A stretch of 64,000 nt of DNA from Bacteroidota bacterium (GTDB lineage: Bacteria > Bacteroidota > Bacteroidia > Chitinophagales > JADIYW01): positions 192,064 to 256,063 of the forward strand of contig JADIYW010000028.1 of assembly GCA_016705125.1 (NCBI GenBank). Reading direction: 5' to 3'. The notes under the pieces were generated by a model. That model did no database searches and was not told the DNA's origin. It saw nothing but the letters and a program-made list of their open reading frames with translations. This document shows positions 50,883 through 60,733 of the stretch, one piece after another. The position numbers and the translations under genes are program-made. How positions within the stretch are numbered: position 1 is the first letter of the stretch; each line of letters begins with the position of its first letter.

Positions 50883-52127
50883 TTATTTCTTTTTTCGCTT
50901 ATTTAGCAAACAACTGTACACACATTTTCTTAGTGCCTCTTCTCTCGGATCGTTAGCAATGCTTGTTCCCATTTTATTCATTACATAAGACATAGTTAAT
51001 TTAGCTTCTGGGTCATTAAAAACGGCTGACCCACCTGCACCAAAACTACCATAAGCATTATGATTTAATCCAAAATTTAGAAAAATACCAGGCTTTGCCA
51101 TACCTAAATGAAAAGGTATCTCTACTTGCATTACCACATCCTTTGGACTTGTAGTAGGATAACATGGAAAGTCTTGAAATTCATCAATGGTATGTTTGGT
51201 AATACCCAAATTTTTTCCACCCATTGCAAATTCATGATAAAGTGTAGTCAAATCGCGGGCAGATGTAAATCCACATCCACTACCTATAGGCAAACGTCTT
51301 ATTTCGTCTTTATTAAAATTATTTGGATCTATTGAAAAAGGCAAATTCAAAAGTGAGCGGGCAAAAAACAATTTAGCTTTTGGATTTAAAGCATCTTTAA
51401 GCAATTCCATGTTTTTATCCATATTCCCACTTAAAAAAATATCATATAAATTAAATGGAACAAGATCGGCTATTCTGTTTTTATTAAATGAATTAGGCAA
51501 ACCTATATGAATATCCAATCCCAATTTTTCACCTAATTCTTCCCTAAAAAAAACAGACAAAGACCTACCCTTTGGATCAATCCGTTTTAAAATTTCATTT
51601 TGATAAAGTGCAATTGTCCAAGCATGGTAACCTTGAAATTTGCCAGGTTCCCAAAATGGTTTTTGGTCTGCTAATATTTTTGAAAGTAGTTTTTCATCCC
51701 TTAAAATCATAGGAGTAAGCGCCATATCGGTGCACAAAAGACCTGCTTGATGAGCTAATAATTGCCGTATTGTAATTTCTTTTTTTCCATTTTTTGCAAA
51801 TTCTGGCCAATAGGTGGCGACCTTTTCGTCATAGTCTAATAATCCCCACGAATGTAACAGCGAAAATGCCAAAGACGAAATGCCTTTTGTGGTAGAAAAT
51901 ACAATAACCATAGTATCTTTCTCCCAAATTTTTGTCCTATTTTTATCTCTAAAACCACCCCAAAGATCGACTACCGTTTTTCCATTATATTTAACGTTAA
52001 AAGCAGCACCAATTTCCCCTCTCCTTTCAAAGTTTTCTCTAAAAACATCTTCAACTTCCTCAAACCCTAATTCGCAATGGCCATTGATACTAAAATCTTG
52101 AGGTATATTACTTGTTAAACTTATCAT
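50883..52127 (-). CDS. Serine hydrolase of the beta-lactamase/EstB esterase family, copy 1
   Basis: 414 residues, class C beta-lactamase fold. The nucleophile motif is S78-T-T-K81 in FSTTKGISSLA, the tyrosine motif is probably YHAW, and the C-terminal GSFGAGGSAVFNDPEAKL stands for the KTG/HTG motif. No signal peptide, so it is cytoplasmic and more likely an esterase than an antibiotic resistance enzyme. A close paralogue lies just upstream on the same strand at 52244, in a tandem duplication. Confidence 0.85.
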   Translation of the reverse strand: MISLTSNIPQDFSINGHCELGFEEVEDVFRENFERRGEIGAAFNVKYNGKTVVDLWGGFRDKNRTKIWEKDTMVIVFSTTKGISSLAFSLLHSWGLLDYDEKVATYWPEFAKNGKKEITIRQLLAHQAGLLCTDMALTPMILRDEKLLSKILADQKPFWEPGKFQGYHAWTIALYQNEILKRIDPKGRSLSVFFREELGEKLGLDIHIGLPNSFNKNRIADLVPFNLYDIFLSGNMDKNMELLKDALNPKAKLFFARSLLNLPFSIDPNNFNKDEIRRLPIGSGCGFTSARDLTTLYHEFAMGGKNLGITKHTIDEFQDFPCYPTTSPKDVVMQVEIPFHLGMAKPGIFLNFGLNHNAYGSFGAGGSAVFNDPEAKLTMSYVMNKMGTSIANDPREEALRKCVYSCLLNKRKKK

Positions 52128-52135
52128 TTTTGGTT

Positions 52136-52243
52136 GTTCGGTTATTGGTTATTTAGTTATTGGTGATTTAGTTATTTAGTTATTGGTTATTTGTTATTGG
52201 GGTATTCAAAATTAACCATTCAACATTAACCATTCAACATTAT
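52136..52243. repeat. Low-complexity repeat spacer between the two hydrolase genes
   Basis: TTGGTTATTTAGTTATTGGT-type units followed by ATTAACCATTCAACATT-type units. Same families as at 41224 and 53600. Confidence 0.6.
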
Positions 52244-53470
52244 TCATTCCACTTCTAAATTCTCAAGGCATTGCCAAACTGCTTTTCTCAAAACGACTTC
52301 TCGGGGATCATTTGAAATCTGGGTGCCCATCTTATTCATCACATAAGCGTATGCGACTTTTCTTTCTGGGTCACAAAAACCACCAGAACCACCAGCACCA
52401 AAATTTCCAAATGCTCTACTATTGGAACCAAAATCTATATGTTTAGATGGTTTTCCCATACCTAATGAAAAGTAAACAGGCAAATCCAATACCAAATCTT
52501 TTTCCCATTTTAATGGCATAGTAGGAGCTCTTTCAAATTCTAGTAAAGTTTTTTCGCTTAAGCCTATTTTTTTTCCACCCATTACAACCTCATTATAAAT
52601 TGTAGCTACAGACCGTGCATTTCCAAATCCACAAGCCGAACCGATTGGTAAAGATTGAAATTTATATTTATTGAAGTTATTTAGGTTCATTGTAAATCTT
52701 GGATTAAGCAAAGCCTTAAATTTAAGTGTCCAAGGTTTAATTAAATCGAGTGATGCCTTTTTTCTTTCTGGATCACTCTCCCTAAAGAAATCCAAATTTG
52801 AAAATGGAACTAATTTCGCTATCTTATCGGTATCTATATCCTTTGGCAAACCAATATAGAATGGTTGATTAAGCGGTTCTGCAATATCTTGGTGAAAGAA
52901 TTGAGCCAATCCTCTTTTTTGTGTATCTATTCTTCTAATCAATTGATCCATATAAAATGCAATAGTCCAAGCATGGTACCCTTGATGATCACCTGGTATC
53001 CAAGCCGGTGTTTGGGAACTTAAAATATCTCCCATCTTTTGAGGATCCATTAGTGTTTTTACACGTAAAATTCTATCAACTCCACAAAGTCCTGCTTGGT
53101 GAGATAATAAGGTCCTGATAGTGATATCTTCCTTACCATTTTTTGAAAATTCAGGCCAATAACTCGAGACTTTATCATCATAATCAAAAAGGCCTCGAGA
53201 ATGCAATAAACCCATAGCCAAGCTAGACATTCCTTTTGTAGTAGAGAAAACAATTATCATTGTATCGTCCTTCCAAGGCAATTTCCTATTTTTATCCTTA
53301 AAACCACCCCATAAATCGACAACTTTTTCTCCTTTGTGGTAAACGCAAACCGAAGCACCAAGTTCATTTTTGGTTTCAAAATTTTCGATAAATTTCTCTT
53401 TTACTAATTCAAAACCAGGAGCCGTAAATCCATGAATATTGTAAGGATGAACTTTAGAAATGACAGTCAT
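52244..53470 (-). CDS. Serine hydrolase of the beta-lactamase/EstB esterase family, copy 2
   Basis: 408 residues, paralogue of the gene at 50883. S76-T-T-K79 in FSTTKGMSSLAM, YHAW, and NFGAGGSGGFCDPERKV near the C-terminus. The shared DLWGGFKDKNRK segment before the active site and the YVMNKMGTQISNDPRE ending show the tandem origin. No signal peptide. Substrate unknown. Confidence 0.85.
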   Translation of the reverse strand: MTVISKVHPYNIHGFTAPGFELVKEKFIENFETKNELGASVCVYHKGEKVVDLWGGFKDKNRKLPWKDDTMIIVFSTTKGMSSLAMGLLHSRGLFDYDDKVSSYWPEFSKNGKEDITIRTLLSHQAGLCGVDRILRVKTLMDPQKMGDILSSQTPAWIPGDHQGYHAWTIAFYMDQLIRRIDTQKRGLAQFFHQDIAEPLNQPFYIGLPKDIDTDKIAKLVPFSNLDFFRESDPERKKASLDLIKPWTLKFKALLNPRFTMNLNNFNKYKFQSLPIGSACGFGNARSVATIYNEVVMGGKKIGLSEKTLLEFERAPTMPLKWEKDLVLDLPVYFSLGMGKPSKHIDFGSNSRAFGNFGAGGSGGFCDPERKVAYAYVMNKMGTQISNDPREVVLRKAVWQCLENLEVE

Positions 53471-53776
53471 AATAATTTAAATACTTGAAAATTTGTTAAA
53501 CCATAAAAATAGAAATAAATAACAATAAAAACCAAGATTCACAAATTTTTAACTAATTGAGGAGGTCAGCAGTCGAAAGTCAGCAGTCCGCTGAAAAGTT
53601 ATTTGTTATTAAGTTATTGGTTATTAGAAGAGTTTAATTTGAGGATGTTTACTGTTGACGGTTCACTGAAAGGAAGTCCACGGTCCGCGGTCGACAGTCC
53701 ACTGTAAGGTTATTGGTTATTTGGTTACTTGTATTCATTAAACATTTAAAATTTAACAATTTTGTCCTTCATTAGC

Positions 53777-53800
53777 TAATTCGCTAATTATTTCATTATT
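53777..53800 (-). repeat. Dispersed AT-rich repeat, inverted copy 3
   Basis: Reverse complement of AATAATGAAATAATTAGCGA ATTA from 19964 and 20049. The flanking CTTTCTTGATTC...AATCTTGG is also shared. Confidence 0.75.
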
Positions 53801-53970
53801 TAATTCGCCCTTTCTTGATTCTTGTTTCTAAAAATCTTGGGTCCATTAAACATTTAACATTAAGAATTCAACATTTAAATTTCATTACTTAATTATTTCA
53901 TTCATTCCCTTTCTTTTCAACAATAAAATTAAAAAAGCATAAAATAAATACCACCAAAAAAAATAAAACA

Positions 53971-53978
53971 TACCTTTA
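53971..53978 (+). promoter_or_regulatory. Candidate -7 box (TACCTTTA)
   Basis: TAnnTTTA, 15 bp before the ATG at 53994. Confidence 0.45.
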
Positions 53979-53993
53979 TAAAAAAATAGTAAT

Positions 53994-56030
53994 ATGAATA
54001 TTTTAAAACGTATTAGCTCAGCTCTTTTAATTTTGATTATTTTATTCTCTTGTAAAAACTTTGGGAATCGACCACCCAAAAAAGATGTTGTTGCTTCATT
54101 AATGGATACCACTGTAAATCCTGGTATAGATTTTTCAAAATATGCATTTGGCACATGGTTAAAAAATAATCCTATTCCGGCTGCATACAGCTCCTGGGGA
54201 ATTGGCAACTTAGTAAATGAAGATGTATTAGAAAAGCTAAAAGTAATTAACGAGAAATCCATGAAATCTGATGCAAAAATGGGTTCAAATGACCAAAAAA
54301 TAGGTGATTTTTATGCCTCTGGAATGGATTCAGCAGGTATTGAAAAAGCGGGTATTTCTGTTTTAAAAACAGAATTACAAGCCATTAGCAATATTAAAAA
54401 TACTACTGATTTAATAAATGTTGTTGCACATTTACATACCATAGGTATTCGTCCGTTATTTGATATGGATGTTTATCAAGACCAAATAAATAGTGAGGTA
54501 TATGCATTATATTTAACGCAGGGCGGCATAGGAATGCCAAACAGAGATTACTATTTTAATATAGATGAAAGAACCACTAAAATAAGAAATGATTATCGAA
54601 ATACCCACCTTAGCAAAATGCTATCCTTGGCAAATTTTGATGGAACAAAAGGGGCAAAAGCGATCTATTCAATAGAAGAAAAATTGGCACAAAAATCCAG
54701 AAAATTAGAAGAATTAGATGACCCTTATGCAAATTATAATAAATATAGTTTGGCTAAATTAAATACACTCACACCTTCTATCAATTGGTCAGATTTCTTC
54801 TCAAAAACAGGTGTTAAAAACATTGATACTTTTATAGTTGGACAGCCTGAATTTTTTACTCAATTAGAAAGTTTAATGAAAACAACTCCAATTGAAGATT
54901 GGAAAGCTTATCTTAATTACCGCTTATTAATAGACAATGCGCCATATTTAAATAGTGTATTTGTTGACGAACAATTCCGATTTTTTGGGAAAACGATAAG
55001 TGGAAAAACAGAAAAACTTCCAAGATGGAAACGCGTTTTAAATAATGAAGAAGATGTAATGGGTGAATTGCTCGGACAGCAATTTGTAAAAGAATTTTTT
55101 CCGCCAAAAACGAAAAAAAGATATGAAGACATGGTAGATTCCATTATCTCCGTTTTTCATGATAGAATAATTGCCCTCGATTGGATGACACCAATAACGA
55201 AGGAAAAAGCACTTAAAAAACTTTCTACTATCTCAAAAAAAGTAGGCTATCCTGACACATGGAAAGATTTTAGTGATTTAAAAATTGTTAAAGGAAACTA
55301 TGTTCAAAATATGCTTAATGGACAACAATGGTGGTATAATTATAATATTAGCAAATTAGGAAAAAAAGTAGACAGAAACGAATGGGAAATGACTCCACAA
55401 ACCTATAATGCCTATTATAATCCTTCAAATAATGAAATTGTTTTGCCAGCAGGTATATTTGTAATTCCTAATTATAAAGATGAAGATATTGATGATGCTG
55501 TAGCCTTAGGTTATGCAGGTGCTTCTACAATAGGACACGAAATCACCCATGGATTTGATGATTATGGACGGCAATACGATGAAAAAGGAAATTTATTTAA
55601 TTGGTGGACACCAGAAGATGAAAAACAATTCCTTCAAAGAACGCATCTAATGGTTGAACAATTTAGTAGTTATGTGGTTTTGGACAGTTTACATATAAAT
55701 GGAGAATCCACTTTAGGCGAAAATTTAGCCGATTATGGAGGCATCTTACTTGGATTAGACGCCTTAAAACGTACCAAACAATACAAAGAAAATAAATCAA
55801 TTGCTGGATTAACTCCTACTCAACGGTACTTTTTGGGATATGCTTTAGGTTGGCTTGGCCATTCAAAACGGGAAAGAATTGCCAACCAAGTTTTAACTGA
55901 TGTACATTCACCTTCTTACCTTCGAGTTAATGGACCATTTTCCAATATTCCTGAATTTTATGCTGCTTTTGGCATTCAAAAAGGACAGCCGATGTGGCGC
56001 CCTGATAGTTTGCAAGTAAAAGTTTGGTAA
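53994..56030 (+). CDS. M13 family metallopeptidase (neprilysin/PepO-like) lipoprotein
   Basis: 678 residues, full length for M13. The lipoprotein signal ends in ILFSC (about residue 18). The zinc site is H515-E516-I-T-H519 in GHEITHGFDDYG, with third ligand E576 in GENLADYGG. The substrate motif NAYYNPSNNEIVLPAG and the C-terminal RVNGPFSNIPEFYAAF are typical. It should act on small peptides in the envelope. The following lipase-like lipoprotein starts nine bases later, so they are probably cotranscribed. Confidence 0.94.
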   Translation: MNILKRISSALLILIILFSCKNFGNRPPKKDVVASLMDTTVNPGIDFSKYAFGTWLKNNPIPAAYSSWGIGNLVNEDVLEKLKVINEKSMKSDAKMGSNDQKIGDFYASGMDSAGIEKAGISVLKTELQAISNIKNTTDLINVVAHLHTIGIRPLFDMDVYQDQINSEVYALYLTQGGIGMPNRDYYFNIDERTTKIRNDYRNTHLSKMLSLANFDGTKGAKAIYSIEEKLAQKSRKLEELDDPYANYNKYSLAKLNTLTPSINWSDFFSKTGVKNIDTFIVGQPEFFTQLESLMKTTPIEDWKAYLNYRLLIDNAPYLNSVFVDEQFRFFGKTISGKTEKLPRWKRVLNNEEDVMGELLGQQFVKEFFPPKTKKRYEDMVDSIISVFHDRIIALDWMTPITKEKALKKLSTISKKVGYPDTWKDFSDLKIVKGNYVQNMLNGQQWWYNYNISKLGKKVDRNEWEMTPQTYNAYYNPSNNEIVLPAGIFVIPNYKDEDIDDAVALGYAGASTIGHEITHGFDDYGRQYDEKGNLFNWWTPEDEKQFLQRTHLMVEQFSSYVVLDSLHINGESTLGENLADYGGILLGLDALKRTKQYKENKSIAGLTPTQRYFLGYALGWLGHSKRERIANQVLTDVHSPSYLRVNGPFSNIPEFYAAFGIQKGQPMWRPDSLQVKVW

Positions 56031-56039
56031 AAAATTAGA

Positions 56040-57038
56040 ATGAAAAAAATACATTACTTATTTTATTTTTGTTTACTTTTTTCATGCAAACATGATGTTT
56101 TAAATAAAAAAGAAACACCTTTTGTTGATCTAGAAAAATTAGAAGAATCGGGAAATATTGCTAGCTTAAGCAATGTAAAAATTTCAAATGATTTTGAAAA
56201 TTGGCTAATTACGAATGGGTATAGCAACTACAATTTTACGCGCAATGACATTTCAGGTGGCTCTTTTGGTGGTAAAAAGAATGCTTCACAACTGATAAAA
56301 AAACAGCCCGTAATTTTTATTCATGGCAATGGAGACAAGGCAACAGGAACTATTTTTGGCCAAAATGGATGGACTAAAAGCATAAATTATTTTAAAGCGA
56401 AAGGATATACAAACGCTGAATTGTATGCCACCACTTGGGGCGATGCAAACATGTCGAATGCTGCTCAAAAATACCATTCCAAGGCCTATTTATTGTATGT
56501 CAGAAAATTTATTGAAGCTGTTTTAGATTATACAGATGCCGAAAAAGTAGACATAATTACACACTCAATGGGCGTTACTTTAACACGAAAAGCCATAAAA
56601 GGCGGCGCTGCCTTTGATGATGTAGAAAATGTCTTTTTTGATCTAGGAATGCCATTAACAAATAAAATAGATGCCTTTGTAGGAATTGCAGGGGCAAACA
56701 AAGGACTTACATCTTGTTATGTAACTAACGGAAATACTCCAACTTGTAATAGAATAAATGGCTTTTATCCGGGCAATACTTCAAATAATGGACTTTCCGA
56801 ATTTCTTTTAGATCTTAATCAAACGAGCCATTTTGAAGGAAATTATGTATATTCAATTTGGAGCTTAGTAGATGAGGTTGTTTGTTGTGGATGCTTAGTT
56901 TATGGTCAAAATACTTGCAAAATTAATGGTCAAAATGGAGAAAAATCATTTATTTCTTATCCTTATGGTCATTTTGGATTAAAAGATTATACCACAGCTA
57001 TACAATATAAAATGGTTGTAAACCATAAAACAAATTAG
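56040..57038 (+). CDS. Lipoprotein lipase/esterase, alpha/beta hydrolase
   Basis: 332 residues. The lipobox is LLFSC (about residue 16). VIFIHGNGDKATG forms the oxyanion loop and the nucleophile is S176 in ITHSMGVTLTRKAIKGG; the first Gly of GxSxG is Thr here (T-H-S-M-G). The catalytic His may be in YPYGHFGLKD. The layout resembles lipase class 2 (LipA/EstA of Bacillus, extended). Cysteine pairs near residues 220-300 (CCGCLVYGQNTC) could form disulfides. Confidence 0.8.
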   Translation: MKKIHYLFYFCLLFSCKHDVLNKKETPFVDLEKLEESGNIASLSNVKISNDFENWLITNGYSNYNFTRNDISGGSFGGKKNASQLIKKQPVIFIHGNGDKATGTIFGQNGWTKSINYFKAKGYTNAELYATTWGDANMSNAAQKYHSKAYLLYVRKFIEAVLDYTDAEKVDIITHSMGVTLTRKAIKGGAAFDDVENVFFDLGMPLTNKIDAFVGIAGANKGLTSCYVTNGNTPTCNRINGFYPGNTSNNGLSEFLLDLNQTSHFEGNYVYSIWSLVDEVVCCGCLVYGQNTCKINGQNGEKSFISYPYGHFGLKDYTTAIQYKMVVNHKTN

Positions 57039-57079
57039 TATATCCATTTTATAGTACATTTATTTTTCTAATTATTTCG

Positions 57080-58105
57080 CTAATATTTATACCTGTTTTG
57101 AAGCCACCTTTTCTTTAGAATGATAGTCAATTTGTAGATTCCAAATAATACAATTGAAATGAAAATACCTACTATTTCAAGGAAAGGAGCAAAGAAAGAA
57201 TATTCTGTTGTTTCCATTCCTGCAACATCAAAAAAATACTTTTGCTTTTTGATGATTTTGTTATCCTTTATCAATAATTCTATAAACGGATAATGGTCAT
57301 TACTTACTTCTCCGCCTTCGATAGAAACTAAAAAAAATCTATTGTCAAATTCTAATATAGGTTTCCTATGGCGAATACTATCATCAGTAGTTGATACATA
57401 AGTGGAATAACGCTCTTTACTTGTTACAAATTCTATAACTTGAATATCATATCCATTACTTACCATCTTTTTACCCTCCATTGTATTTTTCACAAAAGAT
57501 GAGTTTATAACCAGCTTTTGTAATTGAGAAATTTCTTTTGGACTAAGCTTTAAATTTTTATCATTTGCTATTTCTTTATAATCCGATAAATTTCCCCTAT
57601 TTGGCAAATTTTCAAAAACCATAAATGCTCTTTTAAAATTCAATTCATACAAGTCAGAAATATTATAATAATTGTTACTTGAAATGCTATTGCTTAATAT
57701 TTTGAATTGTTCTTCATCATATTTCTTTTCTAGCATTGTGATAGATATAATTTCATTGGCATCTTTCACCTCAGCGAATAAAGAAGGTCTTTTGAAATAA
57801 TAACCCCAATAGTATTTATTCAATCCACAACCAACTATAGTCAATACTAATAAAATTGGGAGAAAAAGTTTTCCTAAATTAGTTAAAAGTATAGATTTAA
57901 TATTTTGTCCAATTGAAATCGCAATTACCAAAGGCAATATTAGGGTTGAAAAAATCCAAGAAAAATCATTTGAAATATAATAATACAAGAAATAATATAA
58001 GTCGTCATGCTGAAATACGAATTGGATTATAATCCTTATTATGGAATAAATAATGGAAGCCTTTAGAAGGGTTTGAATTATTTTTGACTTATTCAAAATG
58101 AACAT
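57080..58105 (-). CDS. Hypothetical membrane protein, 341 aa
   Basis: Not recognised. Membrane segments appear near residues 10-30, 50-70 and 80-100 at the N-terminus (FSWIFSTLILPLVIAISI; FLPILLVLTIVGCGL) and one near 310-330 (FLEIVGIFISIVLFGIYKLTI). About 200 residues between them are probably extracytoplasmic. No close operon partner. Its coding potential looks normal for this genome. Confidence 0.65.
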   Translation of the reverse strand: MFILNKSKIIQTLLKASIIYSIIRIIIQFVFQHDDLYYFLYYYISNDFSWIFSTLILPLVIAISIGQNIKSILLTNLGKLFLPILLVLTIVGCGLNKYYWGYYFKRPSLFAEVKDANEIISITMLEKKYDEEQFKILSNSISSNNYYNISDLYELNFKRAFMVFENLPNRGNLSDYKEIANDKNLKLSPKEISQLQKLVINSSFVKNTMEGKKMVSNGYDIQVIEFVTSKERYSTYVSTTDDSIRHRKPILEFDNRFFLVSIEGGEVSNDHYPFIELLIKDNKIIKKQKYFFDVAGMETTEYSFFAPFLEIVGIFISIVLFGIYKLTIILKKRWLQNRYKY

Positions 58106-58219
58106 GTTTAAATCGGGTTAAATTAGTCATATAAATATACAACTAATAAATTTAATAAGATTGAAATGATTTTTTAAAATTTATCAATCTGATTATTTTG
58201 AAGTCTTAAAGAGAGCTAA

Positions 58220-59167
58220 TCACAAAACAAATTGATTTAAATCACTAAGCAAACTTAGCTTTTCAACTGCTTCATTTTTAAGCCATTTTACTATTTTGGG
58301 AAATTTTAAAATCACACCGCTTTTATGCCTTTTTGAAGGTAGCACGGCAGTATAGGATACTTTAAAAAGCTGAGTTGGAACTACACTTCTAATAGGTCCA
58401 AATTTTTCTTTTGTATTATTTGCTATAAATTGCTCCAATTCTTTTTGTGTTTGTTCGTCCAAATTATTTAGTGCTTTAGTGATGGGCACCAATTCCACCT
58501 CTCCCATTATGCCAAAGGTAAAATCTATGTATTCATTTGCATTTTTTAAATTCCCTTTGGTAGCATATAACAATACGAGGATTATTTCTTTTGGTGGAAT
58601 TTGCCATAATGACATTTGATTTTCATAACCCGAACCGTCTAAAATCTGTTTGCGAATAAAAAAACCTTCCAAGAAATCATTTTTTGATTTTTCAAAAAAA
58701 TTCAGCCATTCTTTTTCTGTTCCTATTTCATAGCTTGGATTTATATTTATTAAATGACTATCCAAGCTGTCAACTATTTTTTGTAAAATAGCCATTCTTT
58801 CATCCATTGATTGAAAACGAATATCTGTTCCCTCAAACTCTAATACATCGGTTGCCATAAAAATAATAGACAATTCATTTGGAATGGGATTTATTTTGCT
58901 TTTACCAATCCTCTCCTTTATGATGTCGATTTGACAAACTTTTTCAGCTTTCAAAACAACTATATAACCTTCTAAAACAGTTTCAGATGGCAATTCATTT
59001 TTCAATCCCTTGAATTCTAGAAACAAATTGGTAATTAATTCATTGGATTCTGTCCACAAAATAATCGAATGATCTCTAATGATTACTTGTACCCTTTCCT
59101 TTTGCCACGCTTTTTCAATTCTATACTTTTTACATTCTTCCCAATTAATATTTATCTTTTCCAGCAA
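58220..59167 (-). pseudogene. ATP-dependent DNA ligase, adenylation and OB domains, catalytically dead fragment
   Basis: 315 codons aligning to the C-terminal two thirds of the Bacteroidota ATP-dependent DNA ligase. Motif I, normally K-W-D-G-I-R, is A-W-Q-K-E-R here, so the AMP-accepting lysine is Ala. Motif III DGE is EGY. Motif V K-W-K is L-W-Q. The end is well kept (NTKEKFGPIRSVVPTQLF, SKRHKSGVILKFPKI). It is in another frame from the N-terminal fragment at 59178 and about 60 residues between the domains are missing. The ORF itself is intact from a TTG, so a non-catalytic product is conceivable, but decay is the simpler reading. Confidence 0.8.
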
Positions 59168-59177
59168 AGAATAATGA

Positions 59178-59564
59178 CTAAATGGTTTTTTGAAAATAAA
59201 AATTCAACGCTATTTTGTCTTTTGTATCAATAGTTTCAATTAATTTACCCATTTCTAACAATGATAAATTTTCCCTTTCTTCATTTTCCGGATTTGCCAA
59301 TAATGTAATGGTCTCCGCCAAATCACCCGAAACTTCCAAGCATTTCTCAAGTAACCAATCAGGTAAATTAGCGACTTCAAAAAGCCATTCTTTTATTTCA
59401 CCATTCGTCACAAATCGTTTTTGTCTTTTTCCAATGACCAATTCCAAAGCAAATAATTTATCTTTAGAATTGGCCATTTTCAAATATTGTAACAATATCA
59501 TTCCCTTTTCTTCAACAGATAATGCTTTTTTTGTATTGAGAATTAGGTTATAAAATAGTTTCAT
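59178..59564 (-). pseudogene. ATP-dependent DNA ligase, N-terminal fragment
   Basis: 128 codons matching the ligase N-terminal domain: LQYLKMANSKDKLFALELVIGKRQKR, LPDWLLEKCLEVSGDLAETITLLA. It stops after TKDKIALNFYFQKTI, where intact ligases continue into the GFRVGVS segment. The adenylation part follows 10 bp later in another frame. It starts directly after the exonuclease stop, in the usual exonuclease-ligase gene order. Confidence 0.8.
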
Positions 59565-60582
59565 TTATTCGGGATTTGTTTCGACACTTGATTTCTTTTT
59601 TGCTTGTTCAAAATGGGTATCAATCGTTTTAGCATTATATCCATTTTCGTTTAAATACTTGGCAAATGCATCGGTATAACCGTGTGTAACCAAAATCTGC
59701 TCTGCTTCCGATTGTTTCACTGCCCACAAAAGTCCTTTCCAATCCGCATGGTCCGACAATACAAATCCCTTATCCACTCCCCCGCCAAAATTGCGCTTTT
59801 GCAGCATCATCCAACCCGATGAGGAAGCAGTGGCAAAAGGTCGTAGTTTGCGAATGGCTGCTGTGCCCATTGAGTTTGGCGTTATCATCACCAGTTGTCC
59901 TTCCAATTCTCCACGACTTATATCTGCTTTTAATGCTATGGTAGGTTTCAAGTCAACTCCTTGATTTCGAATGACTTGATTGGTATTTTCGATTGCCTGA
60001 TTGCAATATATTTTCCCAATCTTATGATCCAAATTTTGAATAATACGCTGCGCTTTACCCAATGAATAGGCACAAACGACTGAGGTAATACCGTTTTTTT
60101 GGTTCTCCTTCCACCAATTATTCATTTCGTCAAATATCAAATGTTGCGGCTGCCAATCAAAAATGGGTAATGCAAAAGTACTTTCTGTAATAAATGTATG
60201 GCATTTTACGGGTTCAAATGGCTCACTAAATCCATCATCTTCTGTTTTATAATCTCCCGAAACAACCCAAATTTCGCCTTTATAGGCTATCCTTACTTGC
60301 GCAGAACCAAGAATGTGTCCGGCAGGATGAAAGGAAAAATCGACACCATTTATATTTAAAGGCTGTCCATATTCTAATGTTTGAATTTGGGCTCTACTTG
60401 TCAATCGAAATTGGATAACGGGACGAGCCGTAGCGGCGCATAAATATGCGCCATGGTTGGAGGCGAGCATGATCTGCATGTCCATGTGTGATGATTGCCT
60501 TATCTACTTTGCCATACGGATCTATATACACTTGAGCCAAGGGGCAATAGAGTCCATTTTTAGTGCTTATAATTAAATCCAT
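59565..60582 (-). pseudogene. Ligase-associated DNA exonuclease (MBL-fold), one frameshift
   Basis: Metallo-beta-lactamase-fold exonuclease that accompanies ATP-dependent DNA ligase. The first frame runs from ATG 60582 (MDLIISTKNGLYCP) through the metal motif HGHADHA. The rest (60485-59565) is in another frame: NHGAYLCAATARPV, FHPAGHILGSAQVRI, VSGDYKTEDDGFSEPFEPV, LSDHADW. The break is near 60455, where one extra C in CTCGCCTCC explains it. Since the adjoining ligase is dead, this may be true loss of the module. Confidence 0.82.
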
Positions 60583-60733
60583 AGAACACAAATAACGCTA
60601 TTTTTAATGTAAAAGAAGAAAATCATTTATTGGCCTTTAACAATCTTTATCATTTTTATTTGAAAATTATATTGCAATTTTTTACTTCTTAAATAATTAA
60701 TATTTAGTTTTATATCATAAAATTTTTACACAA

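Larger units (their letters stand above)
53471..53993. other. Gene-free 523-bp spacer full of dispersed repeats
   Basis: Contains GTCAGCAGTCGAAAGTCAGC (53566-53590), TTATTGGTTATT units, GGTCCGCGGTCGACAGTCC (53684-53702), the inverted AT-rich repeat at 53777, and AACATTTAAAATTTAAC units (53740-53760, 53848-53880). No gene seen. The right end holds the promoter for the M13 peptidase. Confidence 0.7.

Noticed and set aside
50883..53470. The two STTK hydrolases as antibiotic-resistance beta-lactamases
   Set aside because: No signal peptide in either, and the sequences are of the EstB/esterase-like branch.
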